Shown in pieces: positions 50,801 to 61,119 of a stretch of 64,000 bases of DNA. Positions within the stretch are counted from its first letter, which is position 1. Each line of letters starts with the position of its first letter. A program made the translations under genes and the position numbers. Origin of the DNA: Cololabis saira (taxonomy: Eukaryota > Chordata > Actinopteri > Beloniformes > Belonidae); contig NC_084590.1 in NCBI RefSeq assembly GCF_033807715.1, positions 36,049,505 through 36,113,504 on the forward strand. The letters run 5' to 3'. The notes beneath the pieces were generated by a model. The model did not search any database. It was not told the DNA's origin and saw only the letters and a list, made by a program, of their open reading frames with translations.

Positions 50801-53800
50801 CTCGGGCTGAGTAATTAATGATATTCTCAAGCTTGCTTGAAAGCCGCTGCGCAGCTGTGATTCATCTGTTATCTGTGGCTACAGATGAAGACCTAACTTG
50901 TTGATGGGTGAAAGGTGACGTCAAGCCTCAAGCTATGCATGACGGAGACCCTTTGGAGAGAAAAGAAAAGAAAAAAAACTTCTTTGAAATAAAACTGGGC
51001 TCCCTGCTAAACCCGGCAGCAATCTATTTTTAACAAAATTCATTGTAAGCCTTTTGGTTCTGTATGTCTCTCGCTAGCATATGCTGCTCAAATGCTCATT
51101 GGTAATACTTAAATCTGAAATTAGTGGATTGGGGGATGTTGCTGGACCCCCACCTAGTCCCTTCCCATCTTTCCACGCAGCAGGATGCAGGGCTAAGCAA
51201 GATGCTCTCTGGTCTCTTTGGGTAGGCTGCCTGCAGGGCCTCGGCAGAGATGAATTTCACACTCTTATTTCAAGGACTTTGTTGCATTAATAAAGAAGGT
51301 GTGAAACAGCTCTGCGGGTTGTTTTTGAGGTAATCTCATGGGGACACAGTTCACACGAATGTCATCCGTTTTCCAAAGAAAATATCTTCAGAGGAACGTG
51401 TTCACCTTGGATTTTTGTCAAAGGAATTCAAATTTCATGTTGGCACATATAATGAGAAAAAGGACAGACACAAAAGGCCGGTCTCAGTTTGCAGCACGTC
51501 ACCTTCATTGCACGTGCGACGCTTGCTGCTTTGAGGCTTTTTCAGACATTGACATTAATCATCTACTGCTGTGGTTGAAGGGATTGTTCAAGTCAATGCC
51601 TTCTTATTGTTACACTTTTTAGGCAAAATTATTTTCACATTTTACTGTACATGTCTCCAGGCTTTGCCCAGTTAGACCTTCTGCTCCTCAGATGTATTTA
51701 TTCATTTATTGTACAAGTTTACTGGTCAGTATTCAACCGTCAAAAATGGTTGGGGTAGAATATATAGTACATTAAAAAAGAAATTTTTATCTCGTTTTAT
51801 TTTTTCCTACTCCCCATTATTTAACCCCTCACATCTGTCTTGAGTCCTTGGGAATACTCAGTCCTAACTCTTGGGAAAACCTTTGTGATTCTTGTTATAA
51901 TAGTACTGGACATTTTCTTGTTTTTCTTTGGGTTTGTTTTTACTCTTTCTATAGCTAAAAAAAAACATCAACATGGCCCTTTTTACGTCATTACACAAAA
52001 GGCAACATATGCAGTAAATGTAAGATCTTACTGTCATCCTTATGACGTTAAAGCCACTCTGTAGTAGTACCACTTGTGACCACGTGGGGGCAGCATACCA
52101 CAAACCCATTCATGAAGATGAAGAATGAAAGCACAACAACGAACAGCGCCAGTGGGAGGAAGTGGTATTACAAGAAGACTGTCCCAACTCATCAGTGCAG
52201 TCTTGTTAGTGGTTTTCTCATCAACACTCCACATCTGTGGGACACTATGTTGTCCGAAGTGGGATTGCTACATAGAATAGCTTTAAACAACACACTTCTT
52301 GCATATTTTAAGCTCACTTTTTCTGTTAAGTAAACTACATGACTGTCAGAGGTGGAAAAAGTACAAAAATATTGTACTTAAGTAAAAGTACAAATTTTCT
52401 GCTTGAAAATTACTTAAGTAAAAGTAAAAAGTACCCATTAAGAACATTACTTAAGTAAAAGTATAAAAGTACCTCAACTTAAATATAATAAAGTACCAAA
52501 AGTACATGGTGTAAAATGTACTTAAGTACAAAAGTAAAAAGTACAAAGTACAAAATTCAAAGTACAAAATTATTTTCAAAAGGATTGCAAAGAAATGAAG
52601 AATCCAAGAATTTGCTTACAACTCTAAATAATGGTGATATTATTCTGACCCCTTTAGCGTTTGTTTCCATTACCCCATTTTAATTTCTCCCTTTGCTCAT
52701 CACTGCTGCTGTACCGCAACCCCAGCTGATAAAGGATGAGACTTTTGAACTTTTAAATGCCAAAACCACCTTAGAAGGGGTGGAATCAAAGAATGGTGCG
52801 CATGGACAAGCGTCGGCTGCCGCTCAAGGCTGATTTATGGTTCCGCGTTACACCAACGCAGAGCCCGTACCCTACGGCGAGGCTCTGCGTCGATTTAACG
52901 CGGAACCATAATTCAGGCTTCAGTCCTCATCGGTCCTCGACGCGACGGCGGTTCCTCCGGCCTTCCGGCCGCCTCTGCGGCGCAACTCTCCCGGGAGCTG
53001 CGGCTCCTTCTCGGTTTATTCACGCGCCCCCCTTCCTTCCCGTCCTCCTTATGGTTCCACGTTAAATCGGCGCACACCTTACGCCGTTGGCTACGGCGTA
53101 GGGTGTGCGTCGCCGCGTACCCTACGCTGTAGCTCTGCGCCGGTGTAACGCGGAACCATAAATCAGCCCCCGCTGTGCTGGACGACGTGTCCAATTTTAA
53201 ATATAGCGGATTAAAAGTACAATTTTTTTCCTTGAAAATGTAACGAAGTAAAAGTAAAAGTACAGAAAAATGAAAGTATCAATAAAAGTACAAATTCTCA
53301 AAAATGTTACTTAAGTACAATAACGAAGTACTTGTACTTCGTTACTTTACACCACTGATGACTGTTGACATGCATTTGTTTATACTGATACTGTAAGACA
53401 CTAGTAGAATACATTTGATTAAACTCCCAACCAGCCTACTCTGAGGTAAATTAAATGAAGCTTTGCAGTTGTTTAAAAAAAAAAAAAAAGTTATATATAT
53501 ATTTTTTTTTTTTTAAATTGTATGTATGTATGAATGTGTAACTGAAGTTTACTGCATCCTGCTCCTATTAAACACTCAACGGGCACCTTAAAGATTAGGT
53601 AGACATTTTAATAAGGAAGCCTAGGATAATGGTTGAACTTTAACTGGAACTGCTTTCTTTTGAAAGTTTCATGTTCAATTCTAATCATAGGTTTACCAAG
53701 AAAAATTAATTTAAATTAATTTAAAAAGAATTGTCAGCCTAAAACAGGCTTTTTGACTCTCCCACCAGATATGAAATCATGTAGCTGTGTTTGCAGCATT

Positions 53801-54052
53801 CCACCGCTGAAATATCACATATTTAATCGTTTCTGTGTTTTTTTTTTTTTTCCCCCTCTTCCACCGCAGGATGACATGAGCGACTCCCTACGAGACTACA
53901 CTAACCTCCCAGAGGCAGCGCCTCTGCTCACTATCCTGGACATGTCGGCCCGTGCGAAGTACGTTCGTGACGTAGAGGAGATCACGCCGGCTGTAGTGGA
54001 GCAATTTGTCAACGACTTCCTTGGAGAAAAGCTCAAACCAGAGCCCATCTAA
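37740..54052 (+). CDS. nxn: nucleoredoxin, coding exons 2-8 (5' end missing)
   Basis: Seven exons with GT/AG borders and matching phases join into 948 nt (315 residues plus TAA). The product aligns end to end with vertebrate nucleoredoxin from human residue 121 to the C-terminus at 435. Nucleoredoxin is a cytosolic and nuclear thioredoxin-family oxidoreductase; it is known to bind Dishevelled and restrain Wnt signalling. Seen here: the end of the first thioredoxin-like domain, the central thioredoxin fold with intact CPPC (human 205-208) and the cis-Pro motif GIPTL, and the C-terminal thioredoxin-like domain ending in KPEPI. Exon 1 (human residues 1-120) should give an open frame of about 100 codons; none is present, so it lies left of the window and intron 1 exceeds 37 kb, as expected for this gene. 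The next gene, mrm3, is convergent. Identity is certain; exon borders are inferred from splice signals and homology. Confidence 0.96.
40328..40461 (+). CDS. nxn: nxn coding exon 3
   Basis: 134 nt between acceptor ccccccag and donor gtgagt. It completes the split Gly codon and encodes LEFPWGPKPF through VGVYFSAHW, with the conserved GPLLRNN motif. The last codon is the Trp directly before the CPPC redox motif, so the intron separates W from CPPC. It ends in phase 0. Confidence 0.96.
42509..43239 (+). mobile_element. hAT-like non-autonomous element, copy 1 (nxn intron 3)
   Basis: 731 bp with TIRs TAGGGCTGTTCGATTAATCG...CGAACAGCCCTA and a perfect 8-bp duplication GTCATGTA (42501-42508 and 43240-43247). 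It is inserted inside an older LINE 3' fragment, which it splits. No transposase frame was found; the 62-72 codon frames inside look like chance. Confidence 0.88.
43351..43356 (+). promoter_or_regulatory. LINE-borne AATAAA in nxn intron 3
   Basis: An AATAAA hexamer at the LINE 3' end, sense to nxn, 50 bases before the CPPC exon. Whether it is used is unknown. Confidence 0.4.
43406..43506 (+). CDS. nxn: nxn coding exon 4 with the CPPC active site
   Basis: 101 nt after acceptor tgttatag, before donor gtgaca. The first four codons are Cys-Pro-Pro-Cys, the redox-active motif of the central thioredoxin domain; RSLTRVLVESYR and FEIVFVSAD follow. The exon ends two bases into an Arg codon. The acceptor lies about 35 bases after a LINE 3' tail. 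Confidence 0.96.
43624..43730 (+). CDS. nxn: nxn coding exon 5
   Basis: 107 nt. It encodes SEESFKQYFSEMPWLAVPY and RSRLNRLYGIQ, nearly identical to other vertebrate nucleoredoxins. The preceding intron is only 117 nt. The exon starts by completing an Arg codon and ends after one base of a Gly codon. Confidence 0.96.
44494..44673 (+). CDS. nxn: nxn coding exon 6
   Basis: 180 nt. It begins with the cis-Pro motif GIPTLILLD, then TRQGRVEVLNDPECRLFPWHP and ELSESNAVQLHEGPCLVLFV. Its donor gtgagg is followed about 75 nt later by a long TG microsatellite. It ends one base into an Asp codon. Confidence 0.96.
44749..44846. repeat. (TG)n microsatellite in nxn intron 6
   Basis: About 49 TG units with one TC interruption at 44761-44762. 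It starts 75 bases after the exon 6 donor site. Confidence 0.95.
45252..45376 (+). CDS. nxn: nxn coding exon 7
   Basis: 125 nt. It encodes an acidic linker (DAEEEGELEPAKE) and then LIQPIAEKLMAKYK and TPLLFFVAGE of the C-terminal domain. It ends in phase 0 with donor gtgaga. The acidic linker varies between species, as is usual for this protein. Confidence 0.95.
45377..52338 (+). other. nxn intron 7, left part
   Basis: AT-rich intron sequence. Open frames up to 121 codons occur on both strands (for example 46597-46959 and 49243-49608) without family motifs or splice support; I read them as chance. No complete mobile element was found. Confidence 0.6.
52347..53357. mobile_element. hAT-like element with a nested insertion (nxn intron 7)
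   Basis: It begins CAGAGGTGG and ends CACCACTG. A perfect 8-bp duplication ATGACTGT flanks it (52339-52346 and 53358-53365). Both arms are dense in ACTTAAGTA and AAAGTAC motifs, as in the element at 15944-16486, so both belong to one MITE group of the hAT superfamily. A GC-rich palindromic insert occupies 52828-53168. No transposase was seen. Confidence 0.82.
52828..53168. mobile_element. nested GC-rich palindromic MITE
   Basis: Terminal inverted repeats GGCTGATTTATGGTTCCGCG and its complement at the right end. It consists of two hairpin-like modules: 52828-52919 closes with AACGCGGAACCATAATTCAG, and 53049-53168 starts with TTATGGTTCCACGTTAA. The repeated internal motif is CCCTACGCCG-like. 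It is very CpG-rich against an AT-rich host element. I could not define a target duplication, and the superfamily is unknown. Confidence 0.65.
53870..54052 (+). CDS. nxn: nxn last coding exon (8) with stop
   Basis: 183 nt including TAA. It follows a T-rich polypyrimidine tract and acceptor ccgcag. It encodes DDMSDSLRDYTNLPEAAPLL, TILDMSARAKYV and the C-terminus EKLKPEPI. It is separated from exon 7 by an 8.5 kb intron that carries a composite hAT-like element. Confidence 0.96.
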   Translation, partial: DDMSDSLRDYTNLPEAAPLLTILDMSARAKYVRDVEEITPAVVEQFVNDFLGEKLKPEPI

Positions 54053-54955
54053 CGAGAGGGCCCCCTGCTGAAATTGGACATGCTATGTGGGACTCGCTCC
54101 GTCATCCAACCTCACACTCGCCTGCACCTCACTCAAACCTTCCCAGACTCCCATGTTCTCACCCACCTCCCCCTCCTGACTATTAAAGAAATGTCTCATT
54201 TTTACTGACATTTTAAACTTTTTTTTTTAATACGTTTCTATCTTCATTGAGTTCTCTCTCTATCTCTCTATCTCTCTCTCTCTCCTGTGGTGCCTTGCAT
54301 TGACAATAGTCCATACAGTAATATATATGGAGATTCTGTTTTTGTCTTCTTTTTTTTTTTTACACACTATAGTATTTCTGAATTCTAGAGAAAACCCTTG
54401 GACCTAATAATGAAGCCGATTCTTTGCTTTCTGCTTTGTCTGCAAGAGCCGCGTTACTCTTGGTTTCTGAACGATACTGAGGAAGAATAATAAGTGTTTT
54501 TGCAGATGTAATTCACATGTAGTGGAGGTGGTTTAGACCTCGGTTGGATGTCGCTGTAAGCATATTTAAATAAAAGAAACAGTATGACAGGTTCACATGC
54601 GGTGAAAAGCACACTGCCTGCTTGTACCAGACCAATGGCTGATGTTTTAAAAAAAACCCTGTGTTTTGTTGTGTGTGCTGTGATGCAAGTCAGCAGTCAT
54701 CTCTAAGCTGTTGTTGATGGTGGTGCTCATCTCAAGTCGTTACGAGGATTTTCTGTGAAGGTCCCAACATGGAAATAGGCTAGGTTATTTCTGGAGGCAC
54801 AAAAATGGTATTTTGAGAAGTGTTGAATGTATAAATCTCTATATTCTGTTACTTCAGTCATGACTTCTCACATCCATTAAAGAAAAATGTTCACTGGCAA
54901 GCACAAAGTTTTGTTGCTGTTAAGATTTATCAATAAAGTTAACTCTTGGATATGT
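54053..54955 (+). other. nxn: probable nxn 3' UTR
   Basis: About 0.9 kb after the stop is rich in T and CT runs (54252-54286 is a TC/TATC microsatellite). It contains candidate ATTAAA or AATAAA signals near 54181, 54568 and 54876. The last clear one, AATAAA at 54932-54937, is the likeliest 3' end. The extent is inferred from these signals only. Confidence 0.5.
54932..54937 (+). promoter_or_regulatory. candidate nxn polyadenylation signal
   Basis: Canonical AATAAA about 880 nt after the nxn stop codon, in a non-coding stretch before the convergent mrm3 gene. Confidence 0.45.
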
Positions 54956-54959
54956 AAAA

Positions 54960-56960
54960 GATAAACAGAAACACCACTTCCTTCATCACAAGTATTTAGA
55001 GACGTGCGGGTCAAAGAAAGCAAAGTAGACGTTGTGTTTATTATTGCAAATAGTATTTAGATGAGTTCCCTGAATTCTACAGACTTGCATAGACAATATG
55101 ACTGCAGACACAAACGACGGAGATGCTCATCATTTGTTAAACAGATGTGCTTCAAGAGCATCTGCATCTGTTTAAGACTAGAAACACGGGGAAAGTTGAG
55201 ACGAAGGAAGGAGTCAAAAAAAGGTGAGAATTGTTCCTTTTTCTTATTACGGGAGAAGCAGATCTGCATTTCAAAGCAAAAGAGGTTCATTAAACTTCCT
55301 ATTGCAGGGCTCCAACACCTCTTTCATTTAAGGCTGTTGAATTGTTTTCAAATTCGACTGTGAACATCTATAATATATTCAGATCATGTTTGCCATTTTG
55401 TCACCAAATATTTATAAGTGTATTTTTGTAGGTGCTGTAACTGATACAAATACAAAAACTACAAAGAAATGAAAGCACAGCATCTTAATGAAATAGCACC
55501 CACCTCTCTGCCCAGGGAGGATGTGAACTTGCATCTATTCTCCCATGACCTTCCCTCAGCATCCTGAAGATGCCTCTCATTTTAGTTATCTTTCATAAAA
55601 TTCGAACCAAAGTTAAATTATATAATTCTTGAGGTGAGTGTTCATTTTTTCCCTGCAGTATCCACTGACTCCGAGGCATGAAACTTTTAGTGACACCTAC
55701 TGTTTCACTTTGGTATGTGAAGATGGATGCAACTTCCAGACCTGAAAAATGAGGCCAAAAAGAACATACCTCCATGCTTAACTGTCTCAAATGTAAAGCT
55801 CTGGTTGCAAACAAGATATGACTTTGTTTTGATCCTCTACCCGTTTTCCTAACGGGGTTTCTGGCCTCAACCACAAGGTTTGTGGGTCCATTAAGGTACC
55901 GCATGTTTATTCTCATTGTAGCAGACAAAGCAGTGTATGCTTGAAGGTTGGATGAGCTTGTGACTGACGAGAAACGATCACCTGCTAAATGTGGAAAATT
56001 ATTTGTACTCATAGCTACTTTTAACCAGTGTTACGTTCTCAAAGGGTTCTGCGTGTTCTTCCTTTTAGCCATTTACATCCAGCTGCCATGCGGGCAGCTA
56101 ACTTTGGGAGCAAATTAAATCCAAGGGTCTGGACCTCAACAGAGGCTGAACTGTAACGCCAACTTTGAAATTGGAGAGCAATCACTTCCTCACCCGAACC
56201 AGTTATCCATGCCTTTATCAGTGACTTCTAAAATAGACAATGTCAACGTTTGGGATCTCAAAAACCACTATGCGATGGCTAAAGCAACCTTCAGGTTTCA
56301 AAATGAGAAAATAAAAAGGTGACTTAACCATTAAGTCTGTCTTTACCATAAATTCTGTGGGAAAAGGGCTTTGTTTTATATTTGTATCTTTAAAAAACAA
56401 AGTCAAATGTTTTTCCTAATTTCTTCACATGTGCAACTTTATTTCTGTAACTTTCCAAAGAAGGTGTTTTGTTATGATTGTATTTTCGTTTGCATCAAAA
56501 AGAAGAAAACATTTGTGTGATAAATTTGTCATGCAGTTTTAGAGCTGGTCACTAAAGGCAGCCTTTTCATTCATTAGGTTGCCATAGTAACTAGTTATTT
56601 ACCACTGGGGTTATTAGATTGCTTGTTACCTTTCCAATAACTAAAATTCACAGCAAGTGGACAGGGACTGGGGCTGCTTACATTCATTTTCTCAAATGAT
56701 TCTAATCTTGTCTAATTTGCTCATTGATGTTTTCTGTCCTACAGAACCAGAAAAAAAAAAGATTCCGTCCAGTTGGTCAACTGACAAATTAATGCATTCA
56801 GAAACTGCAAGACACTACAGTTTCAGCTTCTGAGATACAAGATTGTCTGTTTAATTTCATAAAACAAGGAAAGAAGTACATGTAGACAGCATAAATCTCA
56901 CAATTGAGACACTAAATCCCAGATTAATAGCAGAACAGATGACAGCTAGATAGATGGACG
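54960..56960. other. nxn-mrm3 intergenic region
   Basis: 2 kb between two convergent 3' ends. A 139-codon minus-strand frame (56012-55593) has no recognisable motif and no upstream promoter or splice context. Some phrases (near 56080-56200) read like an old repeat, but I cannot name it. Confidence 0.45.
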
Positions 56961-56961
56961 T

Positions 56962-56967
56962 TTTATT
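56962..56967 (-). promoter_or_regulatory. candidate mrm3 polyadenylation signal
   Basis: TTTATT on the + strand, which is AATAAA on the mrm3 strand, only 24 bases after the stop codon. This would give a very short 3' UTR. Other AATAAA candidates lie further along, for example near 56438. Confidence 0.4.
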
Positions 56968-56990
56968 ATGCCTGACATCTACAGAGGGCA

Positions 56991-57559
56991 TCACGAAGAC
57001 TGCCTCTCAGCTTTCGGTTGCCTTTTCTTTCCAGACGTCTGCAGTAGTTTCAACAGCTGCCTCCTGCCCTCAAACAAAAGAATGCTGGCTGCCATGGCTG
57101 AATTCAAACTGTCCACATCAGGAACAATGGGAATAAAGAGTCTGTTACCATCAGTTTTCCCTGCCAACTGAACTGCTTCTAAACTCAGACCCTGTGTCTC
57201 GCCGCCGATCACGAGAGCAGACGGACTCTGAGCCCAGGTGTCATGGTACAGTTTTGTATCCACTTCAGGATGTGAAAATCCCTCATCTTCAGACTCTGAA
57301 TCTGAGGAAGAATCGTATTCTTCGTACCGTACTTTTTTGCGATTGGGCCTTGAGCTGACCCAACCGTATTCTCCTGCTTTGGAGAGTTCAGGAGACGCAT
57401 GATGTTCAGTTTCTCCTCTGCTCTCTGCCACATGGACAATAACTTGCTGTGGGAGATGCTTCTCAACATCGTCCCAGTCCAGGCTGGGATAAATGGGAAG
57501 TCGGAAATGTGCACCCATTGCTGCACGCAGAACTTTAGGCTCCCAAACATCAACACAAC
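56991..57559 (-). CDS. mrm3: mrm3 exon 4 with stop
   Basis: 569 nt ending at TGA (56993-56991). It encodes CVDVWEPKVLRAAMGAHFRLP, an acidic Ser-rich insert, ALVIGGETQGLS, and VDSLNSAMAASILLFEGRRQ with a lysine-rich tail. It supplies the trefoil-knot cofactor-binding motifs. Confidence 0.95.
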
Positions 57560-59982
57560 CTGTTGGGGAAAAATAAATGAGTAAATAAAATGACAAGCAG
57601 AGACACAGGATTGTGATTTCAGCCTACATGCTCAGATCTGCAACAGCTGAAATAAGTGTACCTTTGGTGAGGAGGACGTTACTGCAGCCAGCAGCAGCAG
57701 CACATCGCACCATTGTCCCTAGATTACCAGGGTCGCGAATGTTGTCGCAGATCAGGGACAACGGCACGGACTGACCTCTGTTTGCAAATTTTAGCCGTGA
57801 CGGGTCCGGGCGAGAAAATATGGCTGTAGAAGAAGTGATCCAAGTCAAAAACAACTCAAAACATCTGTACCTCATCTATTTTTTTATGTATTCATTAATA
57901 AATACCAATCACTCCTTGTGGGGCCACAAGGTCAGACCAGATCTTGATGTCTTCAAACTTGACTTTCACCAGTGTGGCTCTTCTCAGCTTGTCTAAGGGT
58001 AGCTCCCTGAGCCGATCCACGGTGCTGAAGAACACAATCTGTGGGCTGGCACCGGCATCCAGGGCGTCGCAGATCAGACGCCTGCCCTCCAGGAGGATTT
58101 TCCCCTGGTGCTCCCGAAACGTCCTGGACCGAGCTACGCTCACTAACCTCCTGTGATGCAAACACGTGGAGAGGGTGAGACAGGGTCAGCGTGATCGCAG
58201 GACATCATCTCTATTAATATGATTCTTTGGGACTATTTTGAATCAGTAAGACAGTCTAGTAGTGGTTACAGAGGTGGGATTGGGTCTGGACGACCCAGGT
58301 TCCAGCCCCAAAAGATGGCAACCAAATATACCACCTTGGGCCCCTGAGCAAGGCCCTTAACCCTAATTGCTCCCCGGGCTCCAGAATAAAAGAAAGAAGA
58401 AACTTTCCAGTTAAATTAACTGTGACCAAGATGACCCTCAATATTGCTTGAGTACTAAATAACCGAAGCCTTTCATTTGTTGAGACGGTGTGGAGACTAA
58501 GTGAAATTGGAAGCGCGTCTTATGGATTATAAAAGATATGAGAGATTGCAGATGATAGGCTGCTGTGTTAAAAATGCTAAACATAAAGTAACAGTGTAAT
58601 TTATTACTTTAAACACTCTTTGATTCCTGTCAAATAAGTGTTGTAAAAGTGAGCAGCACAAGTGAAAATTACTACATTTAAGCTAGAAAGCATAAACCTT
58701 GCAAAAGTGATGAAATAATTTTAATAAGAGCTTCAGAATGATGTCAATTTTCAGTTAAATTGATGATTTTAAAGTTTGATCAAGCAATTATCTTTAGGTC
58801 ATAAACAAAATACCCCCGGGCGCCAGGCAGCCCACTCCTACTAGTCTAACTGGTGATGGCTTAAAAAGCAGAGGACACATTTCAATGTGTTTCCATGTAT
58901 ACTCAGTACTCGAGTTGTAAAAAAAAAATCAGGGGGGATGGTGGATTTTATCATATGGGGACAGATAATTTGTGCTGATTATAAATAATAAAATATATAT
59001 CACAAACCAAAACACCTGCAGAAATACTGCAGGAATGACATAGCAGCAGTTAAATGCAGCCTTCTGTAAGCTTTAAATATCCACTGGGCTTACATCAAAT
59101 ACATCAAAACACAACAATAAAAAACTGTTTTCTGAACTTATCAATATGACTCTGTCCTTCACAGGATAAGTAACATGGATCACTGCAAAAACTCAAAATC
59201 TTAACAAGAATATTTGTCTTATTTCTAGTTAAAATGTCTAATTTTAGTAAAAAAAAAAATCTCATTACACTTAAAACAAGTTTTTCACTTGAAATAAGTA
59301 GAAACATCTGCCAGTGGAACAAGATTTCTTTGCTTGTAATGAGAAAATAAATCTTGTCCCACTGGCAGATTTTTCTACTTATTTCAAGTGAAAATTTACT
59401 TGAAACAGGTGAAAATTGTCAAATAGGTTATTTTTCTGGTGTTATTTTTCTGGTGATGACTCTAAATGTTGAAATAGCAGTAAAACCACATCCATTGATG
59501 TAATGACATAAGGGATGGAAAGGGGGGGTGGCCGTTTTACAGGAGGGATGATTTGGACCGTTTTTATTTCAAGGGGGATTGCCATCCCCCCTCATCCCCC
59601 CTCAACTCCAGTACTGTGTATACTGATGAATAAAGTGATTATAAAAAGTATGTATTTTCACTCACGCCAGTCTCTTATCTCCAGCAAAAGCCCTCTCAAA
59701 GCGCAGTCCATCCACTTGATCCCTTCCATGACCCTGGGCATGTGTTCCAGTGGGCTGGGAGTCTCTTCCCTGCAGATCTGCTGCAGGAGTGACTGGAGTC
59801 TTCTCTGGAGAGGCCCTCACTACTTTACCCGCCTCGTTCTCTGGAAACAACACCCTGACAGGTTTCCTCCTCAATCCACGAACATACCGTATAGACTCCA
59901 CAATTATGTCAGTCCTCTTTGTTAAAAACACATGTGTCTCCGCGGAGACTAAACAAGTCACGCCTCTCATGAACGCTGCCAT
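56991..59982 (-). CDS. mrm3: mitochondrial rRNA 2'-O-methyltransferase 3 (RNMTL1), complete, 4 exons
   Basis: Four exons join into 1293 nt (430 residues; the human protein has 420). MRM3 is a mitochondrial matrix SpoU/TrmH (SPOUT) enzyme that 2'-O-methylates a guanosine in the peptidyl-transferase loop of the large mitochondrial rRNA. Seen: a basic N-terminal region fitting a targeting peptide, an L30e-like substrate-binding part (EGRRLICDALDAG, residues about 125-137), SPOUT motif 1 DNIRDPGNLGT at about 214-224, motif 2 VIGGETQGLS near 358, motif 3 IPIVPDVDSLNSAMAASILLFE at about 384-405, and a variable acidic Ser/Asp/Glu insert between motifs 1 and 2. The chosen ATG gives MAAFMRG; an in-frame ATG four codons later is an alternative. 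The frame is also open upstream into LINE sequence. The gene is head to head with glod4 and tail to tail with nxn. Confidence 0.95.
57662..57823 (-). CDS. mrm3: mrm3 exon 3, SPOUT motif 1
   Basis: 162 nt. It encodes the S-adenosylmethionine-fold motif LICDNIRDPGNLGT and then AAAAGCSNVLLTK, with the Asn and Arg residues typical of SpoU motif 1. It ends one base into a Gly codon; the donor is gtacac. Confidence 0.94.
57906..58150 (-). CDS. mrm3: mrm3 exon 2
   Basis: 245 nt. It encodes SRTFREHQGKILLEGRRL (the usual family form is SRPFREKQGKILLEGRRL), the LRELPLDKLRRATLVKVKFEDIK stretch and WSDLVAPQGVI. The acceptor is atcacag and the donor gtattt; both phases match their neighbours. Confidence 0.94.
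58258..58390 (+). mobile_element. SINE-like fragment (mrm3 intron 1)
   Basis: AGTGGTTACAGAGGTGGG, then CCAGGTTCCAGCCCC (similar to a tRNA B box), then TTGGGCCCCTGAGCAAGGCC and AATTGCTCCCCGGGC. The last two blocks are widely repeated in fish genomes. Orientation is opposite to mrm3. Confidence 0.5.
59190..59460. repeat. palindromic MITE-like repeat (mrm3 intron 1)
   Basis: CACTTGAAATAAGTAGAAA followed by TCTGCCAGTGGAACAAGATTT (59287-59325) is mirrored by AAATCTTGTCCCACTGGCAGA and TTTCTACTTATTTCAAGTG (59351-59391), a hairpin with arms of about 40 bases. The flank ACTGCAAAAACTCAAAATCTT belongs to the same widespread fish palindromic element. Outer ends are not well defined. Confidence 0.6.
59666..59982 (-). 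CDS. mrm3: mrm3 exon 1 (coding part)
   Basis: 317 nt from the ATG to donor gtgagt. It encodes the mitochondrial N-terminus, the RYVRGLRRKPVRVLFP motif shared with vertebrate MRM3, a low-conservation linker, and GLRFERAFAGDKRL. The base at -3 of the ATG is C, so the start context is only moderate. Confidence 0.9.
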
Positions 59983-60017
59983 TTGTAATTCCCGTTTCTT
60001 CTTCTCTCGCCACAATG

Positions 60018-60945
60018 TTCTTCTTCTTGTTCTTCTCTGTTTTATTGGCGCATCGCAAAAGACTTTAAGGTGCATACCGCCACCCACTGTACAAGAGTGT
60101 GTAATCATCATTTCATTTAGCCTGTTTTAAATTCTGTTTATCAGCCTAGTGTCTTTTTAAGAAATTAATCAGTGCCTATCTGGTGATTTCAACCCCCTCT
60201 CCCTCTGTTCCCAGGATTCCCCTCAAACTCCACTCACGTCCTGCCTCTCTGACCTTTACCTGTAGCCCTTCTCTTTCTATTTCATATCTGTTTTAGAATA
60301 GAACATTAGAATATGTTCACTGTTTTCTTTTACTCCACAGTTCTCACACTTATCACTGTCCCTTTTTCCCATAACATACAAAGTGTCATTTAATCCTGTG
60401 TGGTCCAGTCTGAGTCTTGTTATAACTGTTTCCTCCCTTCTGTTCCTTTCTGTATAATTCTTTGTTCTGATAGACTTTTGTATTTTGTGATATCCCTGTC
60501 CTTTCTGATCTTCCTCCCACCTTTTCCTGCCATATTTCCATTCCTTTCTTCTTTATTACTGCTTTACCTTCTCCTTTTCCTAGTGGAACTGGTATTGTTA
60601 TTTCCTTATGTAGAGCCATTTTTGCTAATTTATCAGCACCCTCATTCCCTGTTACTCCCTCATGTGCTGGTACCCAACAGAACTGCACATCTATGCCACA
60701 TCTGTGTATTCTTAATAAACTATGATAAATATCTATGAGTAAATCTTCTCTGCAAGTTGTTGTTGATTGTATACTTTCCAATACAGCTATTGAATCTGTG
60801 CATACCATCACCCTATCAGGTTTGACCTCTTCCACCCACTGTAACCCAATAAAGACTGACACCATTTCTGCTAGTTGATTAGATACTCTTTTTGAAATAT
60901 TAACATCAAACTCAGGGATATACACACCTAGCTGGGGGTCAGTCT
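60018..60945 (-). mobile_element. 5'-truncated non-LTR retrotransposon, I/Nimb-like, with RNase H domain
   Basis: On the minus strand an open frame at 60925-60386 encodes an RNase H domain. Visible are the second-position Glu (NQLAEMVSVF), the third-position Asp (CTDSIAVLES), and the WVPAHEGVTGNEGADKLAK segment with the last Asp. A one-base frameshift near 60400 leads into HTGLNDTLYVMGK and a degenerate CENC...H zinc-binding tail. The 3' part (about 60120-60018) is the common fish LINE end with GGGTGGCGGTATGCACCTT, an AATAAA and a GAA-rich tail. The first catalytic Asp and the reverse transcriptase are missing, and a stop lies just before the 5' end, so the copy is dead. RNase H plus this tail points to the I/Nimb clade. 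Confidence 0.75.
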
Positions 60946-61119
60946 ACACTACATTTACACAGCTAATTTTTTATATACATTCCGGTGTTAGACATGATAA
61001 TGAACTCCCTTATAAATTAACTGACTTTTATACGTTTATAATGACATATTAAACAAACTTATCTAAACTAAGTAAAGTGTCTGTTGCTGATCTATACTAT
61101 ACATATAATAATAACAAGA

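Noticed and set aside
55593..56012. 139-codon minus-strand frame between nxn and mrm3
   Set aside because: No domain motif, no splice or promoter context and ordinary base composition. It may be chance or an old repeat.
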